Shown here in pieces: positions 9,272-17,339 of a stretch of 64,000 nt of DNA. Location: the NCBI GenBank assembly GCA_026004735.1, contig BPJS01000001.1, positions 1,984,001-2,048,000 of the forward strand. Direction: 5' to 3'. The notes under the pieces were generated by a model. That model had not been told where the DNA came from. It saw only the letters and a list, made by a program, of their open reading frames with translations, and did no database searches. Position 1 is the first letter of the stretch; each line of letters opens with the position of its first letter. The position numbers and the translations under genes were made by a program. Origin of the DNA: Isosphaeraceae bacterium (GTDB lineage: Bacteria; Planctomycetota; Planctomycetia; Isosphaerales; Isosphaeraceae).

Positions 9272-9529
9272 TCACGCCGCGCGAAGCTCGGGAGCCTCGC
9301 TGATCAACCGGAGCAGATCGCCGACCGTGCGGAGCGAGCCGATCTGATCCTCGTCGATGGTCACACCGAAGCGTTCCTGGACCTCGAGAACCAAGGCGAC
9401 CAGGTCGAGCGAGTCGACCCCCAGATCCTCGACGAACCGCGATTCGGCTGCGATCAGCGTCGTCGGAGACAGTTTGGCGACCTGGCGTGTCAGGGCCGCA
9501 AGCTCACTCAGGCGATTTCGTTCAGTCAT
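9272..9529 (-). CDS. Acyl carrier protein
   Basis: An 85-residue acyl carrier protein with the phosphopantetheine site Ser40 in GVDSLDLV, helical character and an acidic middle, as in other ACPs. The start at 9529 is chosen because a GGAG ribosome site lies eight bases upstream and the protein then has standard ACP length. An in-frame ATG at 9556 would add nine residues and extend further into the ketosynthase gene. It overlaps the end of that ketosynthase by eight bases and precedes the acyltransferase gene, so it is probably the dedicated carrier of this lipid cassette. AcpS, encoded near 58 kb, could install the phosphopantetheine arm. Confidence 0.9.
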   Translation of the reverse strand: MTERNRLSELAALTRQVAKLSPTTLIAAESRFVEDLGVDSLDLVALVLEVQERFGVTIDEDQIGSLRTVGDLLRLISEAPELRAA

Positions 9530-10781
9530 CGCCGATTCTCCGGAACACAAGAACATTATTCGTGCCGCCGAAGCCGAAGCTCGCGGACATCACGGCCCGG
9601 ACGCGGGTGGGCCGCGCCGAGCCTGGAACGTAGTCGAGGTCGAGTTCGGGGTCGGGTCGATGATGGAGCGTCGGCGGTAGGATCTGATCGCGGAGCACGC
9701 GGATGCACACTGCCGCTTCGATGGCCGAAGCCGCTCCGAGACTGTGGCCTAAGGCGCCCTTGATCGAACTGATCGGCAATCGTGCCGCATGGTCGCCAAA
9801 GACGTCGCGGATCGCCTGGGTCTCGACCCGATCGTTGACCAGCGTGCTGGTCCCGTGGGCGTTGTAGTAGTCGATGGCCGACGGGGGTAGGCCGGCGTGC
9901 TTCAGAGCGGCGGCCAGAGCCTGGCGAATCCGGCCTGGCTCGGGAAGGGCCATGTGATGGCCGTCGGAGTTGGAGGCCCAGCCCGCCAGCTCGGCCTGCG
10001 GCCGCAGCCCGCGTTGACGGGCTAGGCGAGCCGAGCAGAGCACCAGAGCTGCAGCGCCCTCGGCGAGGACGAAGCCGGCGCGGTCGATGCTGAACGGCCG
10101 GCTGGCCTGCGCGGGATCGTCGGCCGAGCGGTCGTTGGCCTTGCGGCCGAGCAAGGCTTTCATCGTTGCGAAACCGTTGACGACAAACGGTGTGAAGACA
10201 CTCTCGGCGGCGCCGCAGAGGGCCGCGTCGGCCTCCCCGCTGGCGATTAAAGCCGCGCCGACGGCGATCGCAATCCCGCCGGAAGCGCAGGCGTTGGCCG
10301 GCGCCACCATCGGCCCGTGCAGGTCGAGACGCTCGGCGACCTGTCCCGGCAGTTGATTGACGATCATTCCCGGGATCAGATACGGACTCGTCGCCAGGGA
10401 CTTGCGGCGGGCCATCGCGTCGATCTCGGCGTCGAGATGGTCGAGGCCGCCAAACGCGGACCCCAACACAAGCGCGACGCGATCGCGGTCCAGCCCTGGG
10501 CCTTGGTCCAGACCCGAGTCGAGCCAAGCCTCTCGGGCCGCCAGATAGCCGAGGCGGAGAAACCGGGCCGGCAGTTTGGACAAGGCGGTGCCGGCTAGGT
10601 TCGGGTCGTCGAGCGGAACCTCAACCCGGCCCGCGATATCCTGCAAGAAACGCTCGGCATTCAGATCCGGGTGACGGCGCAACCCCGACCGCCCGGAGAG
10701 CAGGCCGTCCCAAGTCGCGTCCATCGTCGGTCCAAGGGCGGTCACCGCCCCATGCCCGAGGACGACGATCGGCTCCCGCAT
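9522..10781 (-). CDS. Beta-ketoacyl-ACP synthase (orphan KS of lipid cassette)
   Basis: A 419-residue FabF-like condensing enzyme with a complete active site: Cys165 in NACASGG, His309 in NAHGTST and His346 in KGALGHSLGAAS. It is therefore a catalytic KS, not a chain-length-factor partner, which would lack the cysteine. It opens the minus-strand cassette KS, ACP, acyltransferase, membrane phosphatase. No ketoreductase or enoyl reductase is nearby; a FabZ-like dehydratase lies 17 kb away. The gene is divergent from the FAH-family gene across a 203-base spacer that should hold promoters for both. It is clearly different in sequence from the KS at the left edge, so it is not a recent duplicate. 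The product may be a modified or extended acyl chain delivered by its own ACP. Confidence 0.88.
   Translation of the reverse strand: MREPIVVLGHGAVTALGPTMDATWDGLLSGRSGLRRHPDLNAERFLQDIAGRVEVPLDDPNLAGTALSKLPARFLRLGYLAAREAWLDSGLDQGPGLDRDRVALVLGSAFGGLDHLDAEIDAMARRKSLATSPYLIPGMIVNQLPGQVAERLDLHGPMVAPANACASGGIAIAVGAALIASGEADAALCGAAESVFTPFVVNGFATMKALLGRKANDRSADDPAQASRPFSIDRAGFVLAEGAAALVLCSARLARQRGLRPQAELAGWASNSDGHHMALPEPGRIRQALAAALKHAGLPPSAIDYYNAHGTSTLVNDRVETQAIRDVFGDHAARLPISSIKGALGHSLGAASAIEAAVCIRVLRDQILPPTLHHRPDPELDLDYVPGSARPTRVRAVMSASFGFGGTNNVLVFRRIGDD
9538..9541 (-). promoter_or_regulatory. Ribosome binding site of the ACP gene
   Basis: GGAG lies eight bases before the ATG at 9529, inside the 3' end of the ketosynthase gene. 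It decides the ACP start in favour of 9529 over the upstream ATG at 9556. Confidence 0.6.
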
Positions 10782-10984
10782 GATCCGCGCGCCTCCTGCG
10801 CTTGGGGCACGGCGGACCGGTGGCGTCCGGACCGACGAGCCATGGGATAAGATTCGGCCTGGGTCTTACCCCAATCGAGCAAAAGTTTCGAGGCCAGCTC
10901 GGGTCATGATATGGTCGTCGGGTCGATTGCGAGGCCGGCGGCTCCCGTCGGGCCGGGCGGCCCGCGACCCTGTCGGAGCGTATC
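10782..10984. promoter_or_regulatory. Divergent intergenic promoter region
   Basis: This 203-base spacer lies between the divergently transcribed KS operon and the FAH-family gene. Both must start here or be read through from further away. I see no clear -35/-10 pair or operator palindrome, so only the arrangement supports the call. Confidence 0.35.
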
Positions 10985-11845
10985 ATGAGATTGGCAAAGT
11001 ATGTTGACCCCGCCGGAACGACCGTCGTTGGCTCGCTCCAGGGCGATCGGGTGGTCGCACTGCGGACCAAGGGGAATGACCGCCCGAGCCTGACCGAACT
11101 GCTTGAACTCGGCGACGAGGCATGGCGGAGCGAGGTGGTCGAGTGCAACGAGTCGGCCCTCCCGCTCTCGCAGGTTACGCTGTTGGCTCCGATCGACGCC
11201 CAGGAGGTTTGGGCAGCCGGGGTGACTTATTTGCGCAGCAAGACCGCCCGTGAAGCGGAATCCGAAGGCGCGGCCCGCTTCTACGACCTGGTCTACTCGG
11301 CCGACCGGCCGGAGCTGTTCTTTAAGGCCACGGCTCACCGGGTCTCAGGCCCCGGCGGGCCGATCCGGGTCCGTCGCGACTCACGCTGGACGGTGCCCGA
11401 ACCGGAACTGGCGCTGGTCCTGACCGCCGACCTGCGACTGGTGGGAGTGACGCTGGGCAACGACGTCTCGGCGCGAGACATCGAAGGGGCCAACCCGCTC
11501 TACCTGCCTCAGGCCAAACTTTATAGGGAGGGATGTGCACTGGGTCCGTGGATCCGCCGCCTCGGCCCTGGCTTCGACCTGGCCGGGCTGACGATCCAGA
11601 TGGAGATTCGCCGCGACGACCGGACGATCTTCGACGGCATAACCCCCTTCTCCCGAATGATTCGTCCGATCGACTCGCTCATCGATTATCTGGGACGCGA
11701 TAACCAGTTTCCGGCCGGGGTGGTGCTGCTGACGGGAACCGGAATCGTCCCGCCGGATGATCTGAGCCTGGCGCCTGGAGACCAGGTCTCCATCCACTGC
11801 GAGGCGATCGGCACGCTGACCAACGTGGTGGTCCAGGGCGACTGA
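10985..11845 (+). CDS. Fumarylacetoacetate hydrolase-family enzyme, AraD1-like
   Basis: A 286-residue enzyme of the FAH superfamily, which uses Mg2+ or Mn2+ to cleave or dehydrate oxo-acids. Likely metal ligands E139 and E141 lie in VPEPEL and D160 in GNDVSARD. The run from RPELFFKAT (109-116) through GNDVSARDIEG to YLPQAK resembles the AraD1 group (2-keto-3-deoxy-L-arabonate dehydratase and relatives) more than true fumarylacetoacetases. That would suggest sugar-acid catabolism, but no arabinose or uronate genes are alongside. It starts with ATG after a spacer shared with the divergent KS operon and converges with the small lipoprotein gene. FAH membership is firm; the AraD1 reaction is a moderate inference. 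Confidence 0.82.
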   Translation: MRLAKYVDPAGTTVVGSLQGDRVVALRTKGNDRPSLTELLELGDEAWRSEVVECNESALPLSQVTLLAPIDAQEVWAAGVTYLRSKTAREAESEGAARFYDLVYSADRPELFFKATAHRVSGPGGPIRVRRDSRWTVPEPELALVLTADLRLVGVTLGNDVSARDIEGANPLYLPQAKLYREGCALGPWIRRLGPGFDLAGLTIQMEIRRDDRTIFDGITPFSRMIRPIDSLIDYLGRDNQFPAGVVLLTGTGIVPPDDLSLAPGDQVSIHCEAIGTLTNVVVQGD

Positions 11846-11905
11846 ACTGCGACGGAGTTTCGGCAAGTGGGGGCCGGTCAGGCCCCCGAAGCGACGCGGC
11901 CTGGC

Positions 11906-12181
11906 TCAGGGCGTCGTCGACTCCGCGCCCGACTCGGTCGAGTTCGGTCCCTCGATCGGCGGCGCATCGCTCACCGTCGGCGTCTCGGCCGGAGCGGCCG
12001 TTTCACCGGCGTCGGCAGCGGGCGGCGTTTCCGTCGCCCCACCAGGTTCGGCCGTGGACGCCGCGGCCGGCGGGTTGGTAGTAGTCGCCGGCGGCGTGCT
12101 GGTTTCCGTCTCACCACAACCGACCGCAACCCAGACAACACCCAGGACCGAAACGATAGCCGTCACTCGCACGATTCGCAT
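11906..12181 (-). CDS. Small low-complexity lipoprotein
   Basis: A 91-residue predicted lipoprotein. The N-terminus is basic then hydrophobic, ending in a lipobox-like AVGC with the acylated cysteine at residue 22. The remaining 69 residues are rich in Thr, Pro, Ala, Glu and Ser, with no recognisable domain and probably disordered. Such short Thr/Pro/Ala-rich lipoproteins are common in planctomycetes and have no known function. The gene is monocistronic: it converges with the FAH-family gene and has a 394-base spacer upstream containing an AT-rich promoter candidate. No homologous family can be named from sequence. Confidence 0.65.
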   Translation of the reverse strand: MRIVRVTAIVSVLGVVWVAVGCGETETSTPPATTTNPPAAASTAEPGGATETPPAADAGETAAPAETPTVSDAPPIEGPNSTESGAESTTP

Positions 12182-12575
12182 CGGAAACGATTCTCCTCAA
12201 TCGAATGACACGCAGGGATCCACGAAACGCGGCCCGGTTTCACACTGGCCGCCTCTAACTAGTACGGCAACCGCGACGGCGCGGGCGAATCCCAATTCCA
12301 CCAATCCGGGCAAATCCTGATCCCGGGATAATTTGGAAAATTCGGTAAAATTGTAAAAAAGCCCCTCATGCGGATCGCGGCTTCGGTGAGCAACCGGGAA
12401 GTGGCTGCAGCTTTGGAAGTCGCTTGTTTTCTTTGTAACTGGCAATGGGACCGATTCGTTAGAGCGAACGCCCGGATGAGCCGGGGGGATCCGAGGAGAC
12501 CTTGGCGCGCGAGTTGCTTGCGGAGTTGCAGATGGCCAGGAGGGCCGAAGCGGGCTGAAGGGACAGGAGGTTCGC
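12182..12575. other. Intergenic region with AT-rich patch
   Basis: No convincing gene lies in these 394 bases between the divergent lipoprotein and PEP-CTERM genes. The composition drops sharply in G+C around 12327-12363, the most AT-rich short patch I noticed in the window. It is the best place for promoters of both genes. No tRNA-like or terminator-like structure was seen. Confidence 0.5.
12328..12357 (-). promoter_or_regulatory. Candidate sigma-70-type promoter for the lipoprotein gene
   Basis: On the minus strand TTTACA (five of six matches to TTGACA) is followed after 18 bases by AATTAT (four of six to TATAAT). It lies about 150 bases before the lipoprotein ATG, leaving a long leader. 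It was found by eye only. Confidence 0.3.
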
Positions 12576-13745
12576 ATGGCGTGCGCGAGAGCGGCAGCGC
12601 TGGCGGGTCTGGGCGCGGTGATCCTGTCGGTCGCGGCGACGGCTCGTGGCAATCCGTTGGAATCGGGGCGATTGAAATGGGCGACGATGCCCCAGACGAG
12701 TTCGGTCGCGATATTGCGCTGGGGGGTGGGGATCTGGGGCGAGCCGGCGGCGGGTCCGCAACTGAGCGTCCTGGGGCCGGCGCCGGTCAGCGTGGCGGCG
12801 GCAGCGCCGCTGGCGATCCAGCCGGTAGCGGCCGATGCGCTCAAGTCGAATCCGCTGATGGTGGCGCCGACGAATGTCTTTGCCCCCTCGGTGCCCGTTG
12901 CAGCTCCGCCGGCGCCAACCGACCGCGACACCGCCACGGCGAGTCGATTCGCGACGACCTGGACGAACGAACCGGTACGGTGGTCGATGCGACCGGCGCC
13001 GCCAGCGGACTCCGGCGCGGCTCGGCCAGCCTACGACGCGTTTGTCAATCTGACCGGGGCGGGTTTTGTGGGGGCTGCGGGCTTGACCACGGGCAACGCC
13101 TTGCCCTGGTATCTCAGCCCTGCGGTCGCAAAGGTCTACGGCGGGGTTCCATCGGCCGAGCAGCGGCTTGAGTTTGCCCGCGATGTCTTGAGTCGGGTCG
13201 AAGCCGCCTACGTTCGCAGCGGCTTGCCGATCGCCCTGACCGATCAACCCGGACAGGCGGCTCACACGCTGAGCGTGGTCTCAGCGGCGCAAAGTCCGGC
13301 CAACCCGGACGCCGTCGGGGTCACTGAGATCGGCCGCGATGGCTTCACGTTCATCGACAAATTGAGCTATGCCAACACCGTCGACGAGCTAAAGACCGCC
13401 GTGGCGCACAATGTGGCCCACGAGTTGATGCATGCCTTTGGTGTGGATCGTCACGACCCGACCGGTGGGTACCTGGATTCAGGGGTTGCCGATTGGAACA
13501 CCCTGATCGATCCCCATGCGACGTTCAGTCCCGAGGCGGTTCGGCTGCTGGCGAGTCGGGATTTTCGGGCGATCGGACCGGCCCCGGCCACCGCCGCGCA
13601 GGAGGTGGATCACGGCTCGGCTTGTCCCCATTGCTTGCAGGTCTTGGCCTCGCCGGTTCCTGAGCCGGCCGCGTGGATGGGCTGGGTCGCGGGCGGACTG
13701 GTGGCGGGATGGTTGCGGAGTCGCACGCGGCGGCGGTTGTTCTGA
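12576..13745 (+). CDS. Secreted PEP-CTERM protein with HExxH zinc-protease motif
   Basis: A 389-residue exported protein. The N-terminal signal peptide covers roughly residues 1-25. The C-terminus carries a PEP-CTERM sorting signal: VPEPAAW near 362-368, a hydrophobic segment, then a basic tail (RSRTRRRLF), which should be recognised by an exosortase. HELMH at 282-286 continues with a glycine at 289 and a histidine at 293, giving HExxHxxGxxxH; this has one more residue than the standard metzincin spacing. It may be a zinc peptidase anchored to or released at the surface. The middle is Ala/Pro-rich without a known domain. No exosortase is in the window. It is followed 24 bases later by the kinase-fold gene. 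Confidence 0.72.
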   Translation: MACARAAALAGLGAVILSVAATARGNPLESGRLKWATMPQTSSVAILRWGVGIWGEPAAGPQLSVLGPAPVSVAAAAPLAIQPVAADALKSNPLMVAPTNVFAPSVPVAAPPAPTDRDTATASRFATTWTNEPVRWSMRPAPPADSGAARPAYDAFVNLTGAGFVGAAGLTTGNALPWYLSPAVAKVYGGVPSAEQRLEFARDVLSRVEAAYVRSGLPIALTDQPGQAAHTLSVVSAAQSPANPDAVGVTEIGRDGFTFIDKLSYANTVDELKTAVAHNVAHELMHAFGVDRHDPTGGYLDSGVADWNTLIDPHATFSPEAVRLLASRDFRAIGPAPATAAQEVDHGSACPHCLQVLASPVPEPAAWMGWVAGGLVAGWLRSRTRRRLF

Positions 13746-13769
13746 GCCGCGGGCTGGTACGATGGGGTC

Positions 13770-14744
13770 ATGGTGGGTTCACCGGTCGTACCGGACTGGT
13801 TGCGTGCGCTGACGCGGCGTTATCCGCGCTGGGCCTGGCCCGTCACGTCGCCGCAACCGCTCGGGAACGCCGGTGGCCGGAGCGGGGCAGTCCTCTGGAA
13901 GTGGGGGGCCGAATCGGGCGAGCTGCTCCTGCGAGGGTGGCCGTTAGGGGTTGCGTCGACTCGGGTGCGGGCGATCCATGCTTGGCTGGGAGCATTGGGG
14001 CATTGCTCGTTCGTCCCGCGGCCGATTGCCGGCGATCGCGGGGAAACATGGCAGGAGCTTGACGGTCGGGTCTGGCAGCTTGAGCCTTGGATGAAGGGGG
14101 TTGCGCGCCCGGCGGCGGAGTGGGATTTGCCGCATGTGGTGGTGGCGTTCCGGGCGCTCCGGCAGGTTCATGACGGGCTCGGCGAGTCCGGCCCGGTCAG
14201 TTCCAGCCCGGCGGTGCGGCAGCGGCTGGCGGAGATACGCGGCCTGCTGGGTGGCGGGATCGAGCAACTCCGCGCGGCGGTCGGGGAAGCCCCGGGACCG
14301 GAAGCCGAGACCGCGCGAGATTGGCTCCGCGCAGCGCCGGCACGGCTGATGGCGGCCGAAGCAAGGTTGGCCCCGCTCGAGCGGTTTCCGGTTCGGCTGC
14401 GGCCGTGTCTGCGAGACTGCCGCGTCGAGCATTTTTTGTTTGAGGGCGAGCGCCTCGGTGGGCTGGTCGATTACGGAGCGATGGACCTCGATACCCCCTG
14501 GGTCGATCTGGCGCGGTTGTTCGTGGATCTGGATGACCGGCTGCAACGCCAGCTCGCCCTGGAAGCGTATGGACGAGCCGATGCTGGACTGCAGCTCCTC
14601 GAGCCGCTGCGGCTTGCGGCCGAGGTCCTGATCGGGGCGCACTGGATTCGCTGGGCGTTTGTGGAGCGGCGCCGATTCGAGACAGGGGCCGTTTTGGCGG
14701 GCCTACGCTACGGACGGGAACGGCTGCTTAGCGCGCTGGGATGA
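13770..14744 (+). CDS. Degenerate aminoglycoside phosphotransferase/kinase-fold protein
   Basis: A 324-residue protein that looks like the APH/choline kinase fold. The expected catalytic loop HGDLHxxN is replaced by a segment containing D216 and H221 (CLRDCRVEHFLF). The metal-binding aspartate of the DFG-like motif is D234 in LVDYGAM, followed by the typical DTPWVDLARL. The N-terminal nucleotide-binding lobe is poorly conserved, with no clear lysine motif. It may phosphorylate a small molecule or be a pseudokinase. It starts 24 bases after the PEP-CTERM gene, suggesting cotranscription, and its end overlaps the convergent ymdB-like gene by 17 bases. Confidence 0.6.
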   Translation: MVGSPVVPDWLRALTRRYPRWAWPVTSPQPLGNAGGRSGAVLWKWGAESGELLLRGWPLGVASTRVRAIHAWLGALGHCSFVPRPIAGDRGETWQELDGRVWQLEPWMKGVARPAAEWDLPHVVVAFRALRQVHDGLGESGPVSSSPAVRQRLAEIRGLLGGGIEQLRAAVGEAPGPEAETARDWLRAAPARLMAAEARLAPLERFPVRLRPCLRDCRVEHFLFEGERLGGLVDYGAMDLDTPWVDLARLFVDLDDRLQRQLALEAYGRADAGLQLLEPLRLAAEVLIGAHWIRWAFVERRRFETGAVLAGLRYGRERLLSALG

Positions 14745-15603
14745 AAGGCCGGTGGGCCGGGTTCCAGTGGGCCGGCATGGGGAAGATATTGGCTCGAGGG
14801 TCGCGGGCTAAGCGATCGGCTTGCTCGCGGTTGATCATCAACCGCGCGATATTGTGAGCCAGACCGGTAATCGGATCGAGGTCCACGAGTGTGCCGGAGA
14901 TGCGTGGATCGCCGCTGGCGACTTCGAAGTGTTGCGGGAGAGCGGTCAGGGTGTTGCGGAGCACGCGATCGTAACGGCGGCCGATGACCGAGTCGTAGGG
15001 ACCGGTCATGCCAACGTCCGTCTGGTAGGCGGTCCCGCCAGGGAGGATTTGTTCGTCGGCGGTCGGGACGTGGGTGTGCGTCCCCAGGACGGCAGAGACG
15101 CGGCCGTCGAGGTAGCGGGCGAGCAGTTGCTTTTCGCTCGTGGCCTCAGCGTGGATGTCGACCAGGATGAGCGGGGTCGCGGCCCGGAGGGTCGCCACCA
15201 GGCGGTCGGCGGTGCGGAGCGGGCAATCGACCGGTGGCATGAAAGCGCGGCCGAGAACGGTGAGAACGCCCACGGCTGTGCCGTCGCGGGCCGTGACGAC
15301 CAGGGAGTCCGGCCCGGGAGCGTCCTTGGGAAAGTTGGCCGGCCGACAGATGGACGCGCTCCGCTCAAAGAGGATCTGGACCTCGTCCTTGCGGTAAGCG
15401 TGGTCGCCCAAGGTGACGGCATCGACGCCGGCGTCGGCCAGCTCCTCGAAGGTGGCGACGGTGATGCCGGAACCGCCGGCCACGTTTTCGGCGTTGGCGA
15501 CCACCAGATCGATTTCCAGACGAGGGATCAGCCGGGGCAGCGCTAGGCTCAGGATGCGGCGGCCAGGTCCGCCCACGACGTCACCGAGAAACAGGAACCT
15601 CAA
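14728..15603 (-). CDS. ymdB: YmdB-like metallophosphoesterase (TIGR00282 family)
   Basis: A 291-residue metallophosphoesterase resembling YmdB, a 2',3'-cyclic-nucleotide phosphodiesterase in Bacillus. Dimetal ligands are visible: D8 in LFLGDVVG, the NAENVAGG loop, GDHAY, and the late HTH pair in GTHTHVPTAD. I place the start at a TTG codon at 15603. A perfect AGGAGG lies seven bases before it, and translation then opens directly on the first beta strand, as in the family. A longer in-frame start at 15645 would add 14 residues unlike family members. The end overlaps the convergent kinase-fold gene. Cellular substrate here is unknown. Confidence 0.85.
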   Translation of the reverse strand: MRFLFLGDVVGGPGRRILSLALPRLIPRLEIDLVVANAENVAGGSGITVATFEELADAGVDAVTLGDHAYRKDEVQILFERSASICRPANFPKDAPGPDSLVVTARDGTAVGVLTVLGRAFMPPVDCPLRTADRLVATLRAATPLILVDIHAEATSEKQLLARYLDGRVSAVLGTHTHVPTADEQILPGGTAYQTDVGMTGPYDSVIGRRYDRVLRNTLTALPQHFEVASGDPRISGTLVDLDPITGLAHNIARLMINREQADRLARDPRANIFPMPAHWNPAHRPFIPAR

Positions 15604-15610
15604 ACCCGAA

Positions 15611-15616
15611 CCTCCT
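15611..15616 (-). promoter_or_regulatory. Strong ribosome site selecting the TTG start of the ymdB-like gene
   Basis: A full AGGAGG sits seven bases before the TTG at 15603, the main reason to prefer this rare start codon to the in-frame start at 15645. Confidence 0.65.
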
Positions 15617-15823
15617 GGGCAAGGGCTAAGCCGCGGCCGGACCATCCGCGTCGCTCACATCGTTTCATGCATTCTACGCAACCGCGGCGGCTCGGTGGGC
15701 GCCGGTCGAGGTCACGAGGGAGGCCGCGTTGACGTCCGGGCACTCCGAGGCTATGGTCCGGCCGATGCCGCCCAGCAGGGTCGAAGCCGGTTGCCTGGAT
15801 CGGGGCTAGCCTCGAGGGATGGC

Positions 15824-17329
15824 ATGATGGAGGCGCCTGGCGTGTCCGTTGCCGTGGATCGGATCCTCAGACCTGAAGAAGGGCCGCTGCGCCTCTTGGT
15901 GAGCACTTCGGCCGGTGTTGATCGAGCGGCCACGTTGGGACACGCCGACTATTCCTATGGATTCGTTCTGGAGGCGTATGTGCCGGTTCTGGAGCGACTG
16001 GGGCGGGTGCACCGCCTGGACCGACCGGAAAGTCGGCTCCTCCCGCTCGCTGAGCGGGCGTTGCTGGCCGGCGAACGTCCGATCCACCTGGCCTTTGCGC
16101 CGCTCCATAAGGTCTATCTGACCCCGGGGGTGCCGACGATCGCATTTCCCTTCTGGGAGTTTCCCGACCTGCCGAATCGCCCGTTTGGAACCGACACACG
16201 GCAGGATTGGACCCGAATGGCGCGATACCTGGATGGGATCGCCGTCGCCTGCCAGATGATGGGGCGGGCGTTGGAACGCCATGCGCGGGGTCCGGTCGCG
16301 GTCGTGCCGGTTCCGCTGCGTGCGTCGTGGTTCGATCTGGAGGATTGGAGGCCGGATCGAACCGAGGTCCTCGAATGCAAGCATCTGCGATTTGAAGGGA
16401 CGCTGGAGCGGCGTCTTGCGACGGAACGGTCCCGGGCGGGGTTGGCCAGGTCGATCGCGCGGCGTGCGAAGTCGGTCTACGCCGACTATGTCTGGCCGCG
16501 GTTGTCGCCTCGTCAGCGGGCGTTCGTTCACCGGCTGGCGCGCGGGACGGTCCGGCGGGACTTGGAGCGGCACTCGCCTCTCGAACGCCGACCGCTTGTG
16601 CTCGGCGGCATAGTGTTTACGAGCGTCTTCAACCTGCTCGACGAACGCAAGAATCCACGCGACTTGCTAACGGCGTTTCTGCTCGAATTCAAGACTCGCA
16701 GCGACGCGACGCTGGTTCTCAAGCTGACCTCGTGCCCGGCGACCGAGGCCGAGGTGGTTCGGCGGCTGAACCAACTCTACCGATCTCTGGGGATCGAACA
16801 CCGGTGTCGGGTCGTGGCGATTCTGGACTACCTGGACGACGCCCAGATGGCCGCCTTGATGCGGGCCACGACGGCTTACGTCAATGCGAGCCTGGCCGAA
16901 GGCGCGTGTCTGCCGCTACAAGACGCGATGGCTTCGGGTCGTCCGGTGGTGGCGCCCGATCATACGGCGATGGCCGATTACATCGACCAGGAGGTTGGTT
17001 GCGTCGTGGGGTCGAGTGCCGAGCCGACCCACTGGCCGCACGATCCCGAGCGGCGCATCGAGACAAGCTGGCGGCGAATCAATTGGGAGAGCCTGCGCTA
17101 CGGACTGCGTGAGGTCGCCTGGGCCGCGGAGTACGATCGCCGACGCTACGCGCGATGGTCCCAAGCGGCGCGGAAGCGAATCGGCGAGCTGGCGAGTGCG
17201 GAGGTGGTGGAGCGGAGGCTCGGCCGGCTGATCACGGAGGTCGCCGCGCGGGCAGATTGGGGGGCGACGGACTGGCGCGAGCCAACTGCCGGCAAGACGC
17301 AGATTGGAGGGCGGTCCGAGGCGGCTTGA
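15824..17329 (+). CDS. Glycosyltransferase, GT4-like
   Basis: A 501-residue glycosyltransferase with a GT-B-type C-terminal half. The segment FTSVFNLLDERKNP is the sugar-nucleotide-domain opening often seen in GT4 enzymes. NASLAEGACLPLQDAMASG carries the EX7E-like acidic motif that contacts the donor, followed by RPVVAPDHTAM. The N-terminal half is divergent. I chose ATG 15824 because GAGGG lies six bases upstream and the frame further upstream has no family character. It faces a second glycosyltransferase gene ten bases away on the other strand. Together with the ABC exporter at 24-25 kb they suggest exopolysaccharide or O-antigen-like glycan synthesis. Donor and acceptor are unknown. Confidence 0.8.
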   Translation: MMEAPGVSVAVDRILRPEEGPLRLLVSTSAGVDRAATLGHADYSYGFVLEAYVPVLERLGRVHRLDRPESRLLPLAERALLAGERPIHLAFAPLHKVYLTPGVPTIAFPFWEFPDLPNRPFGTDTRQDWTRMARYLDGIAVACQMMGRALERHARGPVAVVPVPLRASWFDLEDWRPDRTEVLECKHLRFEGTLERRLATERSRAGLARSIARRAKSVYADYVWPRLSPRQRAFVHRLARGTVRRDLERHSPLERRPLVLGGIVFTSVFNLLDERKNPRDLLTAFLLEFKTRSDATLVLKLTSCPATEAEVVRRLNQLYRSLGIEHRCRVVAILDYLDDAQMAALMRATTAYVNASLAEGACLPLQDAMASGRPVVAPDHTAMADYIDQEVGCVVGSSAEPTHWPHDPERRIETSWRRINWESLRYGLREVAWAAEYDRRRYARWSQAARKRIGELASAEVVERRLGRLITEVAARADWGATDWREPTAGKTQIGGRSEAA

Positions 17330-17339
17330 TGGGCTGGAC

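Noticed and set aside
15413-15823. Long in-frame extension upstream of the GT4-like gene
   Set aside because: It lies antisense over the ymdB-like gene, has no family character and no good ribosome site compared with GAGGG before 15824.
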